Counted from the first letter of the stretch, positions 42,328-51,836 are shown. The stretch is DNA of 64,000 nt from CAYWNA01 sp964459305 (GCA_964459305.1 CAYWNA010000025.1:1-64000), one strand, 5' to 3'. Notes: a model not told the origin generated them from the sequence alone. Numbers and translations: made by a program.

Positions 42328-42454
42328 TTTAACCGCATTGCCCAACGGGCCGCGCGTTTGGGCAACCGCCTTGCCGACCGAGAATAGCAGCGTCGTCAGA
42401 AATCGCCGTACACCACACCCGCCGACGTGCGGCCCGTTGGGCACTGCGGTTAAA
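42328..42454. repeat. Inverted repeat, TTTAACCGC family, copy 4 (long loop)
   Basis: Left arm TTTAACCGCATTGCCCAACG plus GGCCGC at 42328-42353; right arm GCGGCCCGTTGGGCACTGCG plus GTTAAA at 42429-42454; one mismatch. The loop is 75 nt. It lies between two plus-strand genes. Confidence 0.9.
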
Positions 42455-42533
42455 CGAATCCACGCGCCGGCTCTAGATCGCACGTTGGCGAAATCGGGAA
42501 GCTTGATCACGATCATCCGTAGACTGAACCACC

Positions 42534-44087
42534 ATGGACGACCTGTCAACGACTACCGTCACCGACGAAAGTCGCTCCGCTGCATTGCCTCGCCGCCCTT
42601 GGGAATGGCTGAAGGTCTTCGGCCCGGGGGCGATCATCGCATCGCTGACGATCGGCACCGGGGAACTGATTTTTTCGACCCGAGGCGGCGCACTCTTCGG
42701 ATACCGCATTCTATTTCTGTTCGTCCTTATCTCGGTGCTCAAGTGGGGGCTGGTGGTGGCATCGTCGCGTCATATCGTTCTGACCGGCGTGCATCCCTAC
42801 CAGCGGATGTTCGACCTGCCGGGACCGCGCGGTTGGCTGCCGCTGGTGTTGTTGATGATTGCGGCCGTCTGCGTTCCGATTTGGGTCAGCTTCCACAGCG
42901 GCGTCCTGGGCAACCTGACGGCATGGGTGACTGGGACCAGGGAGATGTTGGGCGGCGGCATCGATTATGTCTGGGGCGCAGCGATTCTGGCGGTCGTCGT
43001 GGTGATCGCCGCGGCGCGCGGCTACTCGACGCTGGAACGTATCCAACTGTTCATCGTGGCTGCCATGGTCCTCTGCGCCGGTGTGACGCTGATCCTCTAT
43101 CGGCCGGATTGGCTGGAGCTTGCCCAGGGCGCCGTCGTTCCGCAATCCTACGTGTACCCGCCGTGGTTGGGCGCCGAGTATCCGGAGATCGCCGCTCAGC
43201 CGGTGTGGGTCGAGACGACGCGTTATGTCGGCGTCATCGGCGGCGCCGGATTCGACTATTTGGCATACACGTCCTTTGTCCGCGACAAAGCGTGGGGACA
43301 GGCGGCCAAGGGCCCGGTTTCTCGCGAGCGGCTCGCAGAGATCGCCGGTGATCCCGTGCATCCGGTTCGTAGATGGGTCCGCGCTCCGCTGATCGATTGT
43401 TCCATCAGTTTCGCCGTAATCGTCGCTTTCAGTGCCGTGTTCGTAGCGTTGGGAAAGTTAGTCCTCGGCCCACATCACAAGATCCCCGACGAGTCGAACA
43501 TGCTGAATCTGCAGTCGGCGTTCGTCACGAGGCTTCATCCCTGGCTGTTGCCGCTGTACGTGACCGGTGCCTTCCTGACCATGCTGGGAACGCTCTACGG
43601 CACGCTGGAAGTCGCTTGCAGTCTAACGGGCGAGATGGTCCGCGCCGTGAACCGCGAATTTGCCATCCGGCATGCGCGGCGCATCAAGCGGATTACAGTC
43701 GTCTGGTGCGCCGTCGGAGCATGCGCGATTTTGGCTTGGTTGTCTGCCTATCAACTCACCGGCGCCGCGGGCAAGCCGCGCTTGCTGTTGGCGATCTTGA
43801 CTCCCGCGAATCTGTTCACGGGTGTACTGGGTTGTGGGCTATTCTGTTTGCTGAACCTGTGGATGGACCGACGATTTCTGCCCAAAGCCATACGTCTGCC
43901 CGCCTGGCTGTGGTTGTTGAACCTGGTCTCTGCTATTGTCTTTCTGGGCCTCGGTCTCAAAGGTTACTGGGACGACGCGAGCCGCTGGTACGCGATCGGC
44001 AGCCTAGCCGTCATGCTTCTACTGGGTGTGGCCGGCGGGTACCTGGCTCGCACATGGATTGCGCCGGCGGACGCAGAAGGCGGCTGA
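42534..44087 (+). CDS. Nramp-related membrane transporter lacking the metal motifs
   Basis: 517 residues, about 11-12 helices. The start FGPGAIIASLTIGTGELIFS aligns in pattern with Nramp helix 1, but the metal-binding DPGN is replaced by TIGTG, and the MPHN region of helix 6 reads IGGAGFDYLAYTSFVRDK. A divalent-metal role is therefore doubtful; another solute is likely. It precedes a sialidase gene by 56 bp on the same strand. Confidence 0.8.
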   Translation: MDDLSTTTVTDESRSAALPRRPWEWLKVFGPGAIIASLTIGTGELIFSTRGGALFGYRILFLFVLISVLKWGLVVASSRHIVLTGVHPYQRMFDLPGPRGWLPLVLLMIAAVCVPIWVSFHSGVLGNLTAWVTGTREMLGGGIDYVWGAAILAVVVVIAAARGYSTLERIQLFIVAAMVLCAGVTLILYRPDWLELAQGAVVPQSYVYPPWLGAEYPEIAAQPVWVETTRYVGVIGGAGFDYLAYTSFVRDKAWGQAAKGPVSRERLAEIAGDPVHPVRRWVRAPLIDCSISFAVIVAFSAVFVALGKLVLGPHHKIPDESNMLNLQSAFVTRLHPWLLPLYVTGAFLTMLGTLYGTLEVACSLTGEMVRAVNREFAIRHARRIKRITVVWCAVGACAILAWLSAYQLTGAAGKPRLLLAILTPANLFTGVLGCGLFCLLNLWMDRRFLPKAIRLPAWLWLLNLVSAIVFLGLGLKGYWDDASRWYAIGSLAVMLLLGVAGGYLARTWIAPADAEGG

Positions 44088-44143
44088 CAGTCCGCAAGAC
44101 GTTGCCTCGTAGAGTCCTTTATCACCGCTGTTGGAGGAAGATT

Positions 44144-46009
44144 GTGAACAGGTACATGTTGATGGGACTAGTGTTCGCGATCGCGCTGCACGCATCGGCC
44201 GCACGTGAGGTTTCCGCAGGCGAGCCGAATCGAGAGGCTCTCTTGGCTCACTGGTCGTTTGGCAAAATCGACGATGCACGCGTCGAAGACGTCTCAGGCA
44301 AAGGCCACCACGGCTCGATCCACGGCAAACCGGAATTGGCCGAAGGCGTGCGAGGTCAGTCGTTGCGACTGGACGGATCGCGCGACTATGTTGCCGTGCC
44401 GGACGCAGAAGCGTTTGATTTTTCCGGCGCGACGTTTTCCGTGGTCGCATGGGTGAACGTGTACTCCCTGTCCGGCGACCAGCAGATGATCGTTGGGAAA
44501 AACGTCTATTCGGCGAACCAGCGGGAATGGGGCCTGATGGTCGACCACGACAATCAGTTCCGTTTCTATTTGCATCATGACCATCAGTGGAAAACAGTCG
44601 ACTCGGGCGTCGTTTCCGTACCTGGCCAATGGTGCCAGGTGGCTGTGACCGTCGATTCCGGCCTGGCGAATTTGTATGTGAACGGCGAGCCGGCGGGGCA
44701 GGCCGACCTGGGAAAGCCAATCGCCAACACGGCATCGCCGCTAGCGATCGGAGGCATCAACGATGGCGGGCGGCTGCGTCAGATGCTTCTGGGCGCCGTC
44801 GATGAAATCCAGCTCTACGGCCGTGCCCTATCGGCCGAGGAAGTCAAAGCCATGTACTTCCCAGTCACGGCCACGCACCAAGTACCGGCCGATCGACGCT
44901 TTGCGTTATGGGACCCCAACAAGCCTGTGCCCGCGTCGGCCGAAGCGAGTCTGTTGGAGGACGTCGAGTTCGTGGTGGTCAAACCGCGCGAGCCCGACGT
45001 GGACGGCTACAACTGGTTGCACGGAGCCGCCATTGTCCGGCACAAGGGTTCGCTGTACGCCTCTTTCGGCCACAACCGAGGCAGCGAGAACACCGCCAGC
45101 GAGGAAGCCCGTGGCTGCAAGAGCATCGACGGCGGAAGAAGCTGGGGAGACGTGTTCACAATCGACGATGGCGACGAGCCGGACTTGGCGGTGAGCCACG
45201 GCGTGTTTCTCTCGCACGACGGCAAGTTGTGGGCTTTCCACGGCGCCTTCTACAACCGGATGGAGAAGATCCACACCCGCGCGTACGCGCTGGACGAACA
45301 AACGGGAAGATGGGAGCCTCAAGGCGTGGTGGCCGAGGACGGTTTTTGGCCGATGCAGGAACCGCAGAGAATGGACGACGGCAATTGGATCATGGCCGGC
45401 ATCTCGGTCGGCAACGGTTTGGGAGGTCCCGACGACCCGGCGGCAGTCGCCATCAGCCGCAGCGACGACTTGACCCGATGGGACGTGGTTCGGGTTCCCA
45501 AACCGAAAGACATCGTAATGTGGGGCGAGTCGACGGTGATCGTCGAATGTGAGGCTGGCAAGACGTCTGGTCCGCAGATCGTCTGCATCGCTCGTTACCG
45601 CAGACCGATCGCCTTGGCTGCGGTCAGCGAGGATTACGGCCGCACGTGGATGGAAACCCGCGAGAGCAACCTGCCCATGGCCGCCTCGAAGCCGTACGCC
45701 GGTACACTTTCCACCGGCCAGCGTTACTTGGTCTGCACTACCACGGCCGACTCGGGCAATCGGCGATCGCCGTTGACCATTTCCGTCAGCCGTCCCCACG
45801 AGAAACTGTTCAGCAAGATATACCGAATCCGCGACGCGGTTCACGACGGACCGGGGGAATCGACGCCAACAGCTCGGCTCTCCTACCCCTACGCCGCGGA
45901 GTATGATGGCAAGCTGTACGTCATCTATTCCAACGATGGCAGCCGCGGCGGCAACCGCAATTCGTGTGAACTAGCAATCGTCCCCATCGAGAAACTCAAC
46001 GCACACTGA
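44144..46009 (+). CDS. Secreted LamG-sialidase (exo-alpha-sialidase-like)
   Basis: 621 residues from a GTG at 44144 (GGAGGAAG just upstream; the frame is open much further 5' without support). Signal peptide, then a LamG/concanavalin-A-like domain (about 28-245: LLAHWSFGKIDDARVEDVSG, GAVDEIQLYGRALSAEEVKA). The C-terminal part is a sialidase-type six-bladed propeller with an Asp-box (SIDGGRSWGD) and a second in VSEDYGRTWME. It probably removes a terminal acidic sugar from host or algal glycans; sialic acid itself is not proven. Confidence 0.85.
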   Translation: MNRYMLMGLVFAIALHASAAREVSAGEPNREALLAHWSFGKIDDARVEDVSGKGHHGSIHGKPELAEGVRGQSLRLDGSRDYVAVPDAEAFDFSGATFSVVAWVNVYSLSGDQQMIVGKNVYSANQREWGLMVDHDNQFRFYLHHDHQWKTVDSGVVSVPGQWCQVAVTVDSGLANLYVNGEPAGQADLGKPIANTASPLAIGGINDGGRLRQMLLGAVDEIQLYGRALSAEEVKAMYFPVTATHQVPADRRFALWDPNKPVPASAEASLLEDVEFVVVKPREPDVDGYNWLHGAAIVRHKGSLYASFGHNRGSENTASEEARGCKSIDGGRSWGDVFTIDDGDEPDLAVSHGVFLSHDGKLWAFHGAFYNRMEKIHTRAYALDEQTGRWEPQGVVAEDGFWPMQEPQRMDDGNWIMAGISVGNGLGGPDDPAAVAISRSDDLTRWDVVRVPKPKDIVMWGESTVIVECEAGKTSGPQIVCIARYRRPIALAAVSEDYGRTWMETRESNLPMAASKPYAGTLSTGQRYLVCTTTADSGNRRSPLTISVSRPHEKLFSKIYRIRDAVHDGPGESTPTARLSYPYAAEYDGKLYVIYSNDGSRGGNRNSCELAIVPIEKLNAH

Positions 46010-46041
46010 ACCAACGTCACCTCCACACAGGAGAGATCATC

Positions 46042-46872
46042 ATGTCAGAGAATCTGAATCGTCGCGGCTTTTTGGGTAAATCTGCAGCAACGGCGGGAGC
46101 GGCGGGGTTGGTCGTCGCAAGCGGCGTTGGTGAGTCCAAGGAAACGCGCCCAGAATCAACGCCGGCTTCTACATCCGCCACTGTGAAAAAGACGCTATTG
46201 GCCATCGGTGCCCACTACGACGATTGCGTCTTCGGCATTCCCGGCATCCTGCTGGGCGCCGTGCGGAAGGACTACCGCGTCGTCATCCTTAACATCATCG
46301 GCGATTACGCCAACTGGTCGCCTGTCAAAGACCGCGCAGAACAGTTGCGAGCGACCAACATCCGCCTTGCGTCGGATCGAGGTATTGAGGTTCGATTCCT
46401 GAACTACGCCTCGATGCATTTTGATGTGAGTGCCGATACGAAACGGGCCGTCGCCGAAGTCGTGGCCGACGTCAAACCGGATGTGGCCTTCATGCTGTGG
46501 CGCCGCGACCGTCATCCCGACCACGAGGTCGCCTCGGTACTGAGCGAGATGGCTTTGCGCCAGCCGAGCGCGATTCTTGGCCGCCCAGGCGTAAGGGCGG
46601 TCCGGCGCATCTATGCCTACGACAACGGTCCGGGCCACACTATCGGTTTTGAGCCGAACACGTTCGTGGATGTAACCGCGGATTGGACGGCGGCGATGGA
46701 GTGGCTGGGTCAGTTGATGGCTTTTGTGCGTAATCGGCTCTATGACCCTAAATCGCCCGATCGATCGCAGACCGTTAAGGGGACACTGGCCCAATATCGC
46801 GGTCTGACCTGCGGCGTCAAATATGCCGAAGCAGTGTGGGCCACCCGCCCTTCTCCACAAGACATCTTGTGA
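46042..46872 (+). CDS. Tat-exported PIG-L family deacetylase
   Basis: 276 residues. Tat signal NRRGFLG at residues 6-12. LmbE/PIG-L zinc motif AHYDD at 57-61 (usually AHPDD) and HPDH at 159-162. Members remove N-acetyl groups from sugars. It follows the sialidase by 32 bp on the same strand with AGGAGAG upstream, suggesting joint action on an N-acetylated sugar. Confidence 0.88.
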   Translation: MSENLNRRGFLGKSAATAGAAGLVVASGVGESKETRPESTPASTSATVKKTLLAIGAHYDDCVFGIPGILLGAVRKDYRVVILNIIGDYANWSPVKDRAEQLRATNIRLASDRGIEVRFLNYASMHFDVSADTKRAVAEVVADVKPDVAFMLWRRDRHPDHEVASVLSEMALRQPSAILGRPGVRAVRRIYAYDNGPGHTIGFEPNTFVDVTADWTAAMEWLGQLMAFVRNRLYDPKSPDRSQTVKGTLAQYRGLTCGVKYAEAVWATRPSPQDIL

Positions 46873-46922
46873 CGCTGCTCGTCTCCGCATTTGGCCACAC
46901 ACGGTGAAAACACAAAGACGCA

Positions 46923-46952
46923 TTGACATATGCTAGTCTGGCGGTCTAGTGT
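46923..46952 (+). promoter_or_regulatory. Candidate promoter upstream of the aldo/keto reductase gene
   Basis: TTGACA at 46923-46928, 18-bp spacer, TAGTGT at 46947-46952. The -35 is perfect, the -10 weak. An intrinsic terminator-like hairpin follows 10 bp downstream. Confidence 0.35.
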
Positions 46953-46961
46953 AGTAGCTAT

Positions 46962-46987
46962 GCTGCGCGCGTCGCGCGGCCTTTTTT
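46962..46987 (+). terminator. Intrinsic terminator-like hairpin with a T6 run
   Basis: Stem GCTGCGCG/CGCGCGGC (8 bp, one G-T pair) with a 3-nt loop, followed by C and TTTTTT. It may end the sialidase/PIG-L transcript, or act as an attenuator in the leader of the downstream gene. Confidence 0.6.
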
Positions 46988-47041
46988 CCTTTGATATATT
47001 GGACTTTTACGCTTCCTGTTGAAAAACAAAGGAGTCATAAC

Positions 47042-48259
47042 ATGGCGGACACTCAAGTTACACGTCGCGATTTCGTCAAGGCTGGTGCGGCGGCTGCGGC
47101 TGGTGTGGCGGCGGGGGTCACCCCGACGTACACAGTCCACGCGGGTAATCCCACGAACGAAAAGACCGGCAGCATCCTGAACTACAACGAACAGATGGAA
47201 TACCGCCGCGGCGGCAAGACCGAGCTGATGTTTTCAGCCGCATGCCTCGGCGGTCACTGGAAGCGGGTCAACAAGGTCGTTCCCGATCTGTTCAAAGGCG
47301 GAAGCTGGCTGAGCGCCAAATTGGACAGCGAGGAATTCGAGCAGAACCGCTACGACGTGGTCACCCGCTGCATGGAACGCGGCATGAACTACATCGATGC
47401 TTGTACCATGCAGGAAGTGATCATGTACGCCAAAGCCCTCAAAGGCCGGCGCGACAAGATGTACCTGGGCTTCTCGTGGTACCAAGGCGAGATGCGGAGC
47501 CTGAGCCGCGAGATGGAGAAGGCGGCAAAGGCCGGCAAGCCCAAACCGCCGGGATGGATTACCCAGAAACTGAAGGAGGCCATGGACACGGGCTTCAAAG
47601 AGACGGGGCTGGACTACGTCGACGTCTGGCGGATTACCTGCTACGAGAAGAGCAGCATGCACACGGACCATCAGATGGAGGAGATGTGCGAGGCACTGGC
47701 CTGGGCCAAGAAGGCGGGCCGCGCGCGGTTCACCGGCATTTCCTCACACGACCGGCCGCACATCAAAAAATGGATCGACACGGCTCCTGACGAATTGGAG
47801 GTCATCGTCACCCCGTACACGGCCAGGACGAAAATGGCCGGCACCAAAATCGAAACGTCGGACGAAGGCGACTCGACCCGCGTCGTCAAGATGTCGGACG
47901 GCTCGTGGGAAAACAGCCTTTGGTACTCCATGCAGCAGCGCGACGTTGCGTGGTTTGGGATCAAGCCCTTTACCGGCGGCTCGCTGTTCAAAGGCGACAG
48001 CTCGCCGGGCAATCCCGACGAGGCAGAGGACAGCAAGATCGCCCGCTTGACGCTTCGAGCCATTTTGACCAACCCCGTCATTACGGCCCCGATTCCCGGC
48101 GTTATCTCGCCCGAGCAGGTCGACAACGTGGCGATCGCCGTGCTGCAGCGACGAGAGTTGGACGTCGAGGAACGGGCGGAATTGGATGCCGCCACCGACC
48201 GTGCGTACGCCAATCTGCCGTACCACTACCGCTGGTTGAACGATTGGAACTACGTCTAA
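47042..48259 (+). CDS. Tat-exported aldo/keto reductase family protein
   Basis: 405 residues from the ATG at 47042 (AAAGGAG 7 nt upstream). Tat signal VTRRDFVKAGAAAAAG. An AKR barrel follows: MNYIDACTM holds the catalytic-type Asp, RRDKMYLGFSW the Lys, but the His-bearing strand (usually IH) reads DYVDVWRITC, so a standard AKR tetrad is not seen. ITAPIPGVISPEQVDNV is the usual NADP-site region. Export with the cofactor bound in the cytoplasm would fit the Tat route. Substrate unknown. Confidence 0.85.
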   Translation: MADTQVTRRDFVKAGAAAAAGVAAGVTPTYTVHAGNPTNEKTGSILNYNEQMEYRRGGKTELMFSAACLGGHWKRVNKVVPDLFKGGSWLSAKLDSEEFEQNRYDVVTRCMERGMNYIDACTMQEVIMYAKALKGRRDKMYLGFSWYQGEMRSLSREMEKAAKAGKPKPPGWITQKLKEAMDTGFKETGLDYVDVWRITCYEKSSMHTDHQMEEMCEALAWAKKAGRARFTGISSHDRPHIKKWIDTAPDELEVIVTPYTARTKMAGTKIETSDEGDSTRVVKMSDGSWENSLWYSMQQRDVAWFGIKPFTGGSLFKGDSSPGNPDEAEDSKIARLTLRAILTNPVITAPIPGVISPEQVDNVAIAVLQRRELDVEERAELDAATDRAYANLPYHYRWLNDWNYV

Positions 48260-48365
48260 CGGTTCCAGGTTGGGTCCCGAGCCCGGAACAGGGCCACAGT
48301 AGGTTTGTCGGCGCGGGGGCTGCCTTCTCGCGCCGATAGTCCACAATCGCTTCCGAGGTCAAATA

Positions 48366-48995
48366 ATGAACTACCGCGCTTGGATGATGTTTCCGTTGGC
48401 TGCTATGGTTTTGGTTATTGCTTGCATGGCGAGCCTTTCCGGACCAGACGTGCAAGCCCTCGCAGTTCCGCCGCTATCGTTGGACGGCCTCCGGGACGAA
48501 AAACTGCCTGAGGCCCCGAAGGAAAAGGTGGAGGTCAAGGCGGATAACAGCGCTTGTTACGTCTGCCACGGCAACTACGATGGCGAGCCACTGGCACTGA
48601 TTCATGCCAAGGAAGACGTCGGCTGTGTGGAGTGTCACGGCGAGTCGACGGATCATCGCAACGACGAGGATAACATCACCCCGCCGGACGTCATGTATCC
48701 CGCCGACGAAATCGACGAGAAATGCGAGGAGTGCCACGACACTCACGACGTTCCGGCCGTGAAAGTGATCGCCCGATGGCAGAAGCGGTGCCCATCAAAA
48801 ACCGATGCCGGCCAGCTTGTTTGCACCGACTGCCACGGCCAGCACCGATTGAAGAACCGCACAGTCCGCTGGGACAAGAAGACGCGGAAACTGATCATCG
48901 GCGACGAGAAGAAGGCAGACGCATCAACGAAGCCGACCGCAGAAAAGGACGGCGGCGCGAATGAGAGAAAAGACACCGCCCACGACCAGGACTGA
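48366..48995 (+). CDS. Tetrahaem c-type cytochrome
   Basis: 209 residues. A membrane/signal helix (about 7-25) is followed by four CxxCH haem sites at 64-68, 87-91, 120-124 and 153-157. The C-terminal 45 residues are Lys/Asp-rich and probably disordered. A periplasmic electron carrier. It is plus-strand and convergent with the redox/propeller block that follows, which contains a decahaem protein. Confidence 0.9.
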   Translation: MNYRAWMMFPLAAMVLVIACMASLSGPDVQALAVPPLSLDGLRDEKLPEAPKEKVEVKADNSACYVCHGNYDGEPLALIHAKEDVGCVECHGESTDHRNDEDNITPPDVMYPADEIDEKCEECHDTHDVPAVKVIARWQKRCPSKTDAGQLVCTDCHGQHRLKNRTVRWDKKTRKLIIGDEKKADASTKPTAEKDGGANERKDTAHDQD

Positions 48996-49009
48996 ACGCT
49001 TTTCCGCAC

Positions 49010-49073
49010 GTAGCCGAAGTCGCCAGAATTCGGCCCGCGTAGGGGAAAACCAAACTCTGGTGAGTTCGGCTAC
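49010..49073. repeat. Inverted repeat, GTAGCCGAA family, copy 2
   Basis: Arms GTAGCCGAAGTCGCCAGAAT and CCAAACTCTGGTGAGTTCGG-CTAC. It lies between convergent genes; its right end supplies the TAG stop (49070-49072) of the minus-strand substrate-binding protein. Confidence 0.85.
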
Positions 49074-50530
49074 GGGTCAGACTTGTCCGCGGGTGGTATG
49101 GCTGGTGATTGAGGAATGTCGAGATCCTCGCGTGAGTAATAGTTCCATATACCCTTCTCGCGTTTGGCTAGAAACACTTCGCCCAAGTCGTCCATAACCG
49201 CACTCAGCGGGATGTCGCCTGTGACGCCCGGCCACGGCTTGGTCCGGTAGGCCAACACGTCGCGGATCTTCGCCCGGTTTAGTCCCGCGACTTGCACGGC
49301 CCGGATCAACATGTTCATTCCATCGTACGCGTGCGCCGCATAAGTTTCCGGTTGTTCCTTGTAGCGTTTTTGGAACGCTTCGCAGAACGCCTGATACTTT
49401 GGATCTTTCCGGGTCGGGTCCCATGGCGATGTGCAGACGATCCCTTCGGCATTCTCGCCGACGATTTCGACGAAACGATCGGATATACAGCGGTCGCAAC
49501 AGAAGAACGGCTGCTCCATCCCCATCGAGCGCATTTGATTGAGGATCTTGGCACCCTCCACATCGTCGCCCCAATGGACGACAGCCTCGACATTGGCGTG
49601 CTTCAGGGGTTCCAGTTGCAGAGAAAAATCGTCGAGCCCCAGTGCGTATGGTCTTTCCAGGGCGATGGGGTATCCGCGGCGTCGGCTGCCGTCACGGACT
49701 TCACGCACACCAAAACGGCCGTAGCGGTTGCTGGCTCGAATGATCCCAACGCGTTTCAGATCGAGCTTCCGGTACATATAGTCGAGCAACAAGTATCCCA
49801 TTTGGCGATCGTCGCCGATCGATCGAGCTACCCACGGGATATTGGTCTCGATGAACGTGGGATCGGTATCGCCGGTGTTCATCATGAAGATCTCCGCCTT
49901 CAAAGCCACGCGAATGGCGATGTGGCTATTGGCGCCGTCGATCGTGCCCAGGATTGCCCACACCTTGTCTTCGTAGGCCATCTTGGTGATCTCGTTGCCC
50001 GATGCACCCCACAGGCCGTTGTCGTTGTTGACAACAAGCTCGAACGGAATTTTCCGTCGAAGGTAGCCACCGCCAGCGTTGGCTTCGTCAATGGCCAACT
50101 GCGAACCTTGCAGCATCTTGATGCCCATGCCTTCCTCATGGCTCTTACCGCCCGTGGCAACCGAGACCGTGGGAACAATCGGTCCGAGGAATCCGATCTT
50201 GACGGTCTCGATGTGTTCGGGCTCCGGAATCGCTCGGCCCGGCCCCGTGTACTCCAGTTGCTGCAAAAAGTGCCGCTTGTACGGCTGCAGTTCGAAGTTG
50301 CCGAATGGCTGGAAGTCTTTCGAAGTCCGCGCGTAGTTCTGATCTTCCTTCAGTTTCAAATCGGGAGCCTGGTGCGCACCGGCTGCGTTGACGCTTTCGA
50401 GGATCTCAAGCGTTTCCGCATCCACCTCGAAGGGCGGCCGCCACTCTTCAGACTTCCGCTTGTTCGGTTCGGCGAGGCATGGGGTTGTCCGGAGAGCAAG
50501 AAGCGCCAAGACAATCAAACGGTATTTCAT
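49070..50530 (-). CDS. ABC-type branched-chain amino acid-like substrate-binding protein (orphan)
   Basis: 486 residues. Signal peptide (about 1-21), a ~90-residue N-terminal extension, then a type I periplasmic binding protein fold: VKIGFLGPIVP, GSQLAIDEANAGGGYLRRKI, GIIRASNRYGRFG, and YAAHAYDGMNMLIRAVQVAG. Normally delivers an amino acid or amide to an ABC permease, but no permease or ATPase gene is near. GAGGTAAG precedes the ATG. It might act as a sensor or ligand-binding part of the cytochrome block. Confidence 0.85.
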   Translation of the reverse strand: MKYRLIVLALLALRTTPCLAEPNKRKSEEWRPPFEVDAETLEILESVNAAGAHQAPDLKLKEDQNYARTSKDFQPFGNFELQPYKRHFLQQLEYTGPGRAIPEPEHIETVKIGFLGPIVPTVSVATGGKSHEEGMGIKMLQGSQLAIDEANAGGGYLRRKIPFELVVNNDNGLWGASGNEITKMAYEDKVWAILGTIDGANSHIAIRVALKAEIFMMNTGDTDPTFIETNIPWVARSIGDDRQMGYLLLDYMYRKLDLKRVGIIRASNRYGRFGVREVRDGSRRRGYPIALERPYALGLDDFSLQLEPLKHANVEAVVHWGDDVEGAKILNQMRSMGMEQPFFCCDRCISDRFVEIVGENAEGIVCTSPWDPTRKDPKYQAFCEAFQKRYKEQPETYAAHAYDGMNMLIRAVQVAGLNRAKIRDVLAYRTKPWPGVTGDIPLSAVMDDLGEVFLAKREKGIWNYYSREDLDIPQSPAIPPADKSDP

Positions 50531-50591
50531 GACTTACCTCGTTACGGACTGTGTCGTTCCATTCCTGGTGGGTCTCGTACCTCGGCCCGCG

Positions 50592-51773
50592 CTACGGAGC
50601 CGCCTTCTTCAACCCTGCATAGTAACCGTTGCCTCTCGCCCAGCCCAGACCTTTGGATGTTCCAACCCAGACATCGTTGCCGTCGAATTCGGCCCAGAGG
50701 GCATAGTTGTGCGGAATGCTCCGTTCGAGTTCCACGGTCTTCAGTGTCTTGGTGCCGCGGCTGACGACGGCCTTGCCTCCCTGCGTCTTAGGATCCTTGG
50801 TGTAGGTGACCCACGTGTCGGTGGGAAAATCGGCGAACACGCCAACGCCTTTATCAGTAGAATACCAGGCCTCGTTTGCGCTCCGGCCTTTGACGGCATT
50901 GCCAAAGTCGCTGGGCAGGCCGGTCTCGTGAGCGTAAATTCCGCGCCAATGGCGTCCGTCGTAGCGGCTCATCCCGAAGTACGTCGACACCCAAAGTATG
51001 CCCTCGACGCAACTGACGCCGGTGGTGATCACGTGCACGATCCCGTCGTCGCGATACAGGTCGATTTCCATCTCACCGTCCGGATCCAGGTAGTCCTTCC
51101 ATCCTTCGGTGGCCACGTCGAATTCCAAAACGCCGCTTCCCCAAATGCCCAAGTAGACTTTGCCCTTTTCGTAACAGACACCGTAGTTCCAGATTTCTTC
51201 CATGGGAGCATTCTTCTCAGTGAAGATCGTCCATTTCTTGGTGACCGTGTTGTAACGGCTGGCCCCGGCAGTGGTTGCTGCCCACACGTTGTCATTCTCG
51301 ACCGCTACGCCATACACCACGTCGTTCACCAAACCGCTGTTGAGTTGGTGGAAATGGTCAAAGCGACCACCGCTGAACCGGACCAGCCCACCGCCGAACA
51401 GACCAATCCACAAATCGCCTGTCTTCCTGTCTACTTCCAACGCCGCGACGACTCGCCAGGGAAGTCCGTCTTTCTCCTTCCAGCTACGGAACTTGCCCGT
51501 CCGCTTGTCGTAACACGCCAAGCCGTCTTCCGTGCCGATCCAGACCTTGGATCCATCTACCTCGACAGCGAAGATGTGATCGTTCGGCAATCCGTCCTTG
51601 ACGGTGAAGTGCTTCCAGTCGGTGTAAACATACGGAAGCTGCAGTTCGCCTCCAGACTCAGCGGCCGAGTCTTTCTTTGCTGCCTGCTCAGCAGCGAGCC
51701 CGTCCGACGGCAGAACTGCCACTAGAGAGCAAAGCATCACAAGCCGTTTCGCTGACGCGGGGAGTATCCTCAT
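50592..51773 (-). CDS. Secreted two-component-regulator-type beta-propeller protein
   Basis: 393 residues. Signal peptide (about 1-28), then repeated blades of the regulator-propeller (Reg_prop) type: WKHFTVKDGLPNDHIFAVEV, VWIGTEDGLACYD, LWIGLFGGGLVRFSGG, VWVGTSKGLGW. There is no histidine kinase, membrane anchor or DNA-binding domain, so it is a stand-alone ligand-binding propeller. Same strand as the substrate-binding protein 61 bp downstream. Confidence 0.85.
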   Translation of the reverse strand: MRILPASAKRLVMLCSLVAVLPSDGLAAEQAAKKDSAAESGGELQLPYVYTDWKHFTVKDGLPNDHIFAVEVDGSKVWIGTEDGLACYDKRTGKFRSWKEKDGLPWRVVAALEVDRKTGDLWIGLFGGGLVRFSGGRFDHFHQLNSGLVNDVVYGVAVENDNVWAATTAGASRYNTVTKKWTIFTEKNAPMEEIWNYGVCYEKGKVYLGIWGSGVLEFDVATEGWKDYLDPDGEMEIDLYRDDGIVHVITTGVSCVEGILWVSTYFGMSRYDGRHWRGIYAHETGLPSDFGNAVKGRSANEAWYSTDKGVGVFADFPTDTWVTYTKDPKTQGGKAVVSRGTKTLKTVELERSIPHNYALWAEFDGNDVWVGTSKGLGWARGNGYYAGLKKAAP

Positions 51774-51836
51774 GGCGACATCCGTTTGCTAATTCGGTCT
51801 TCGAGTGTAACACGCGGTTAAATTTTGGTCGTAGTC

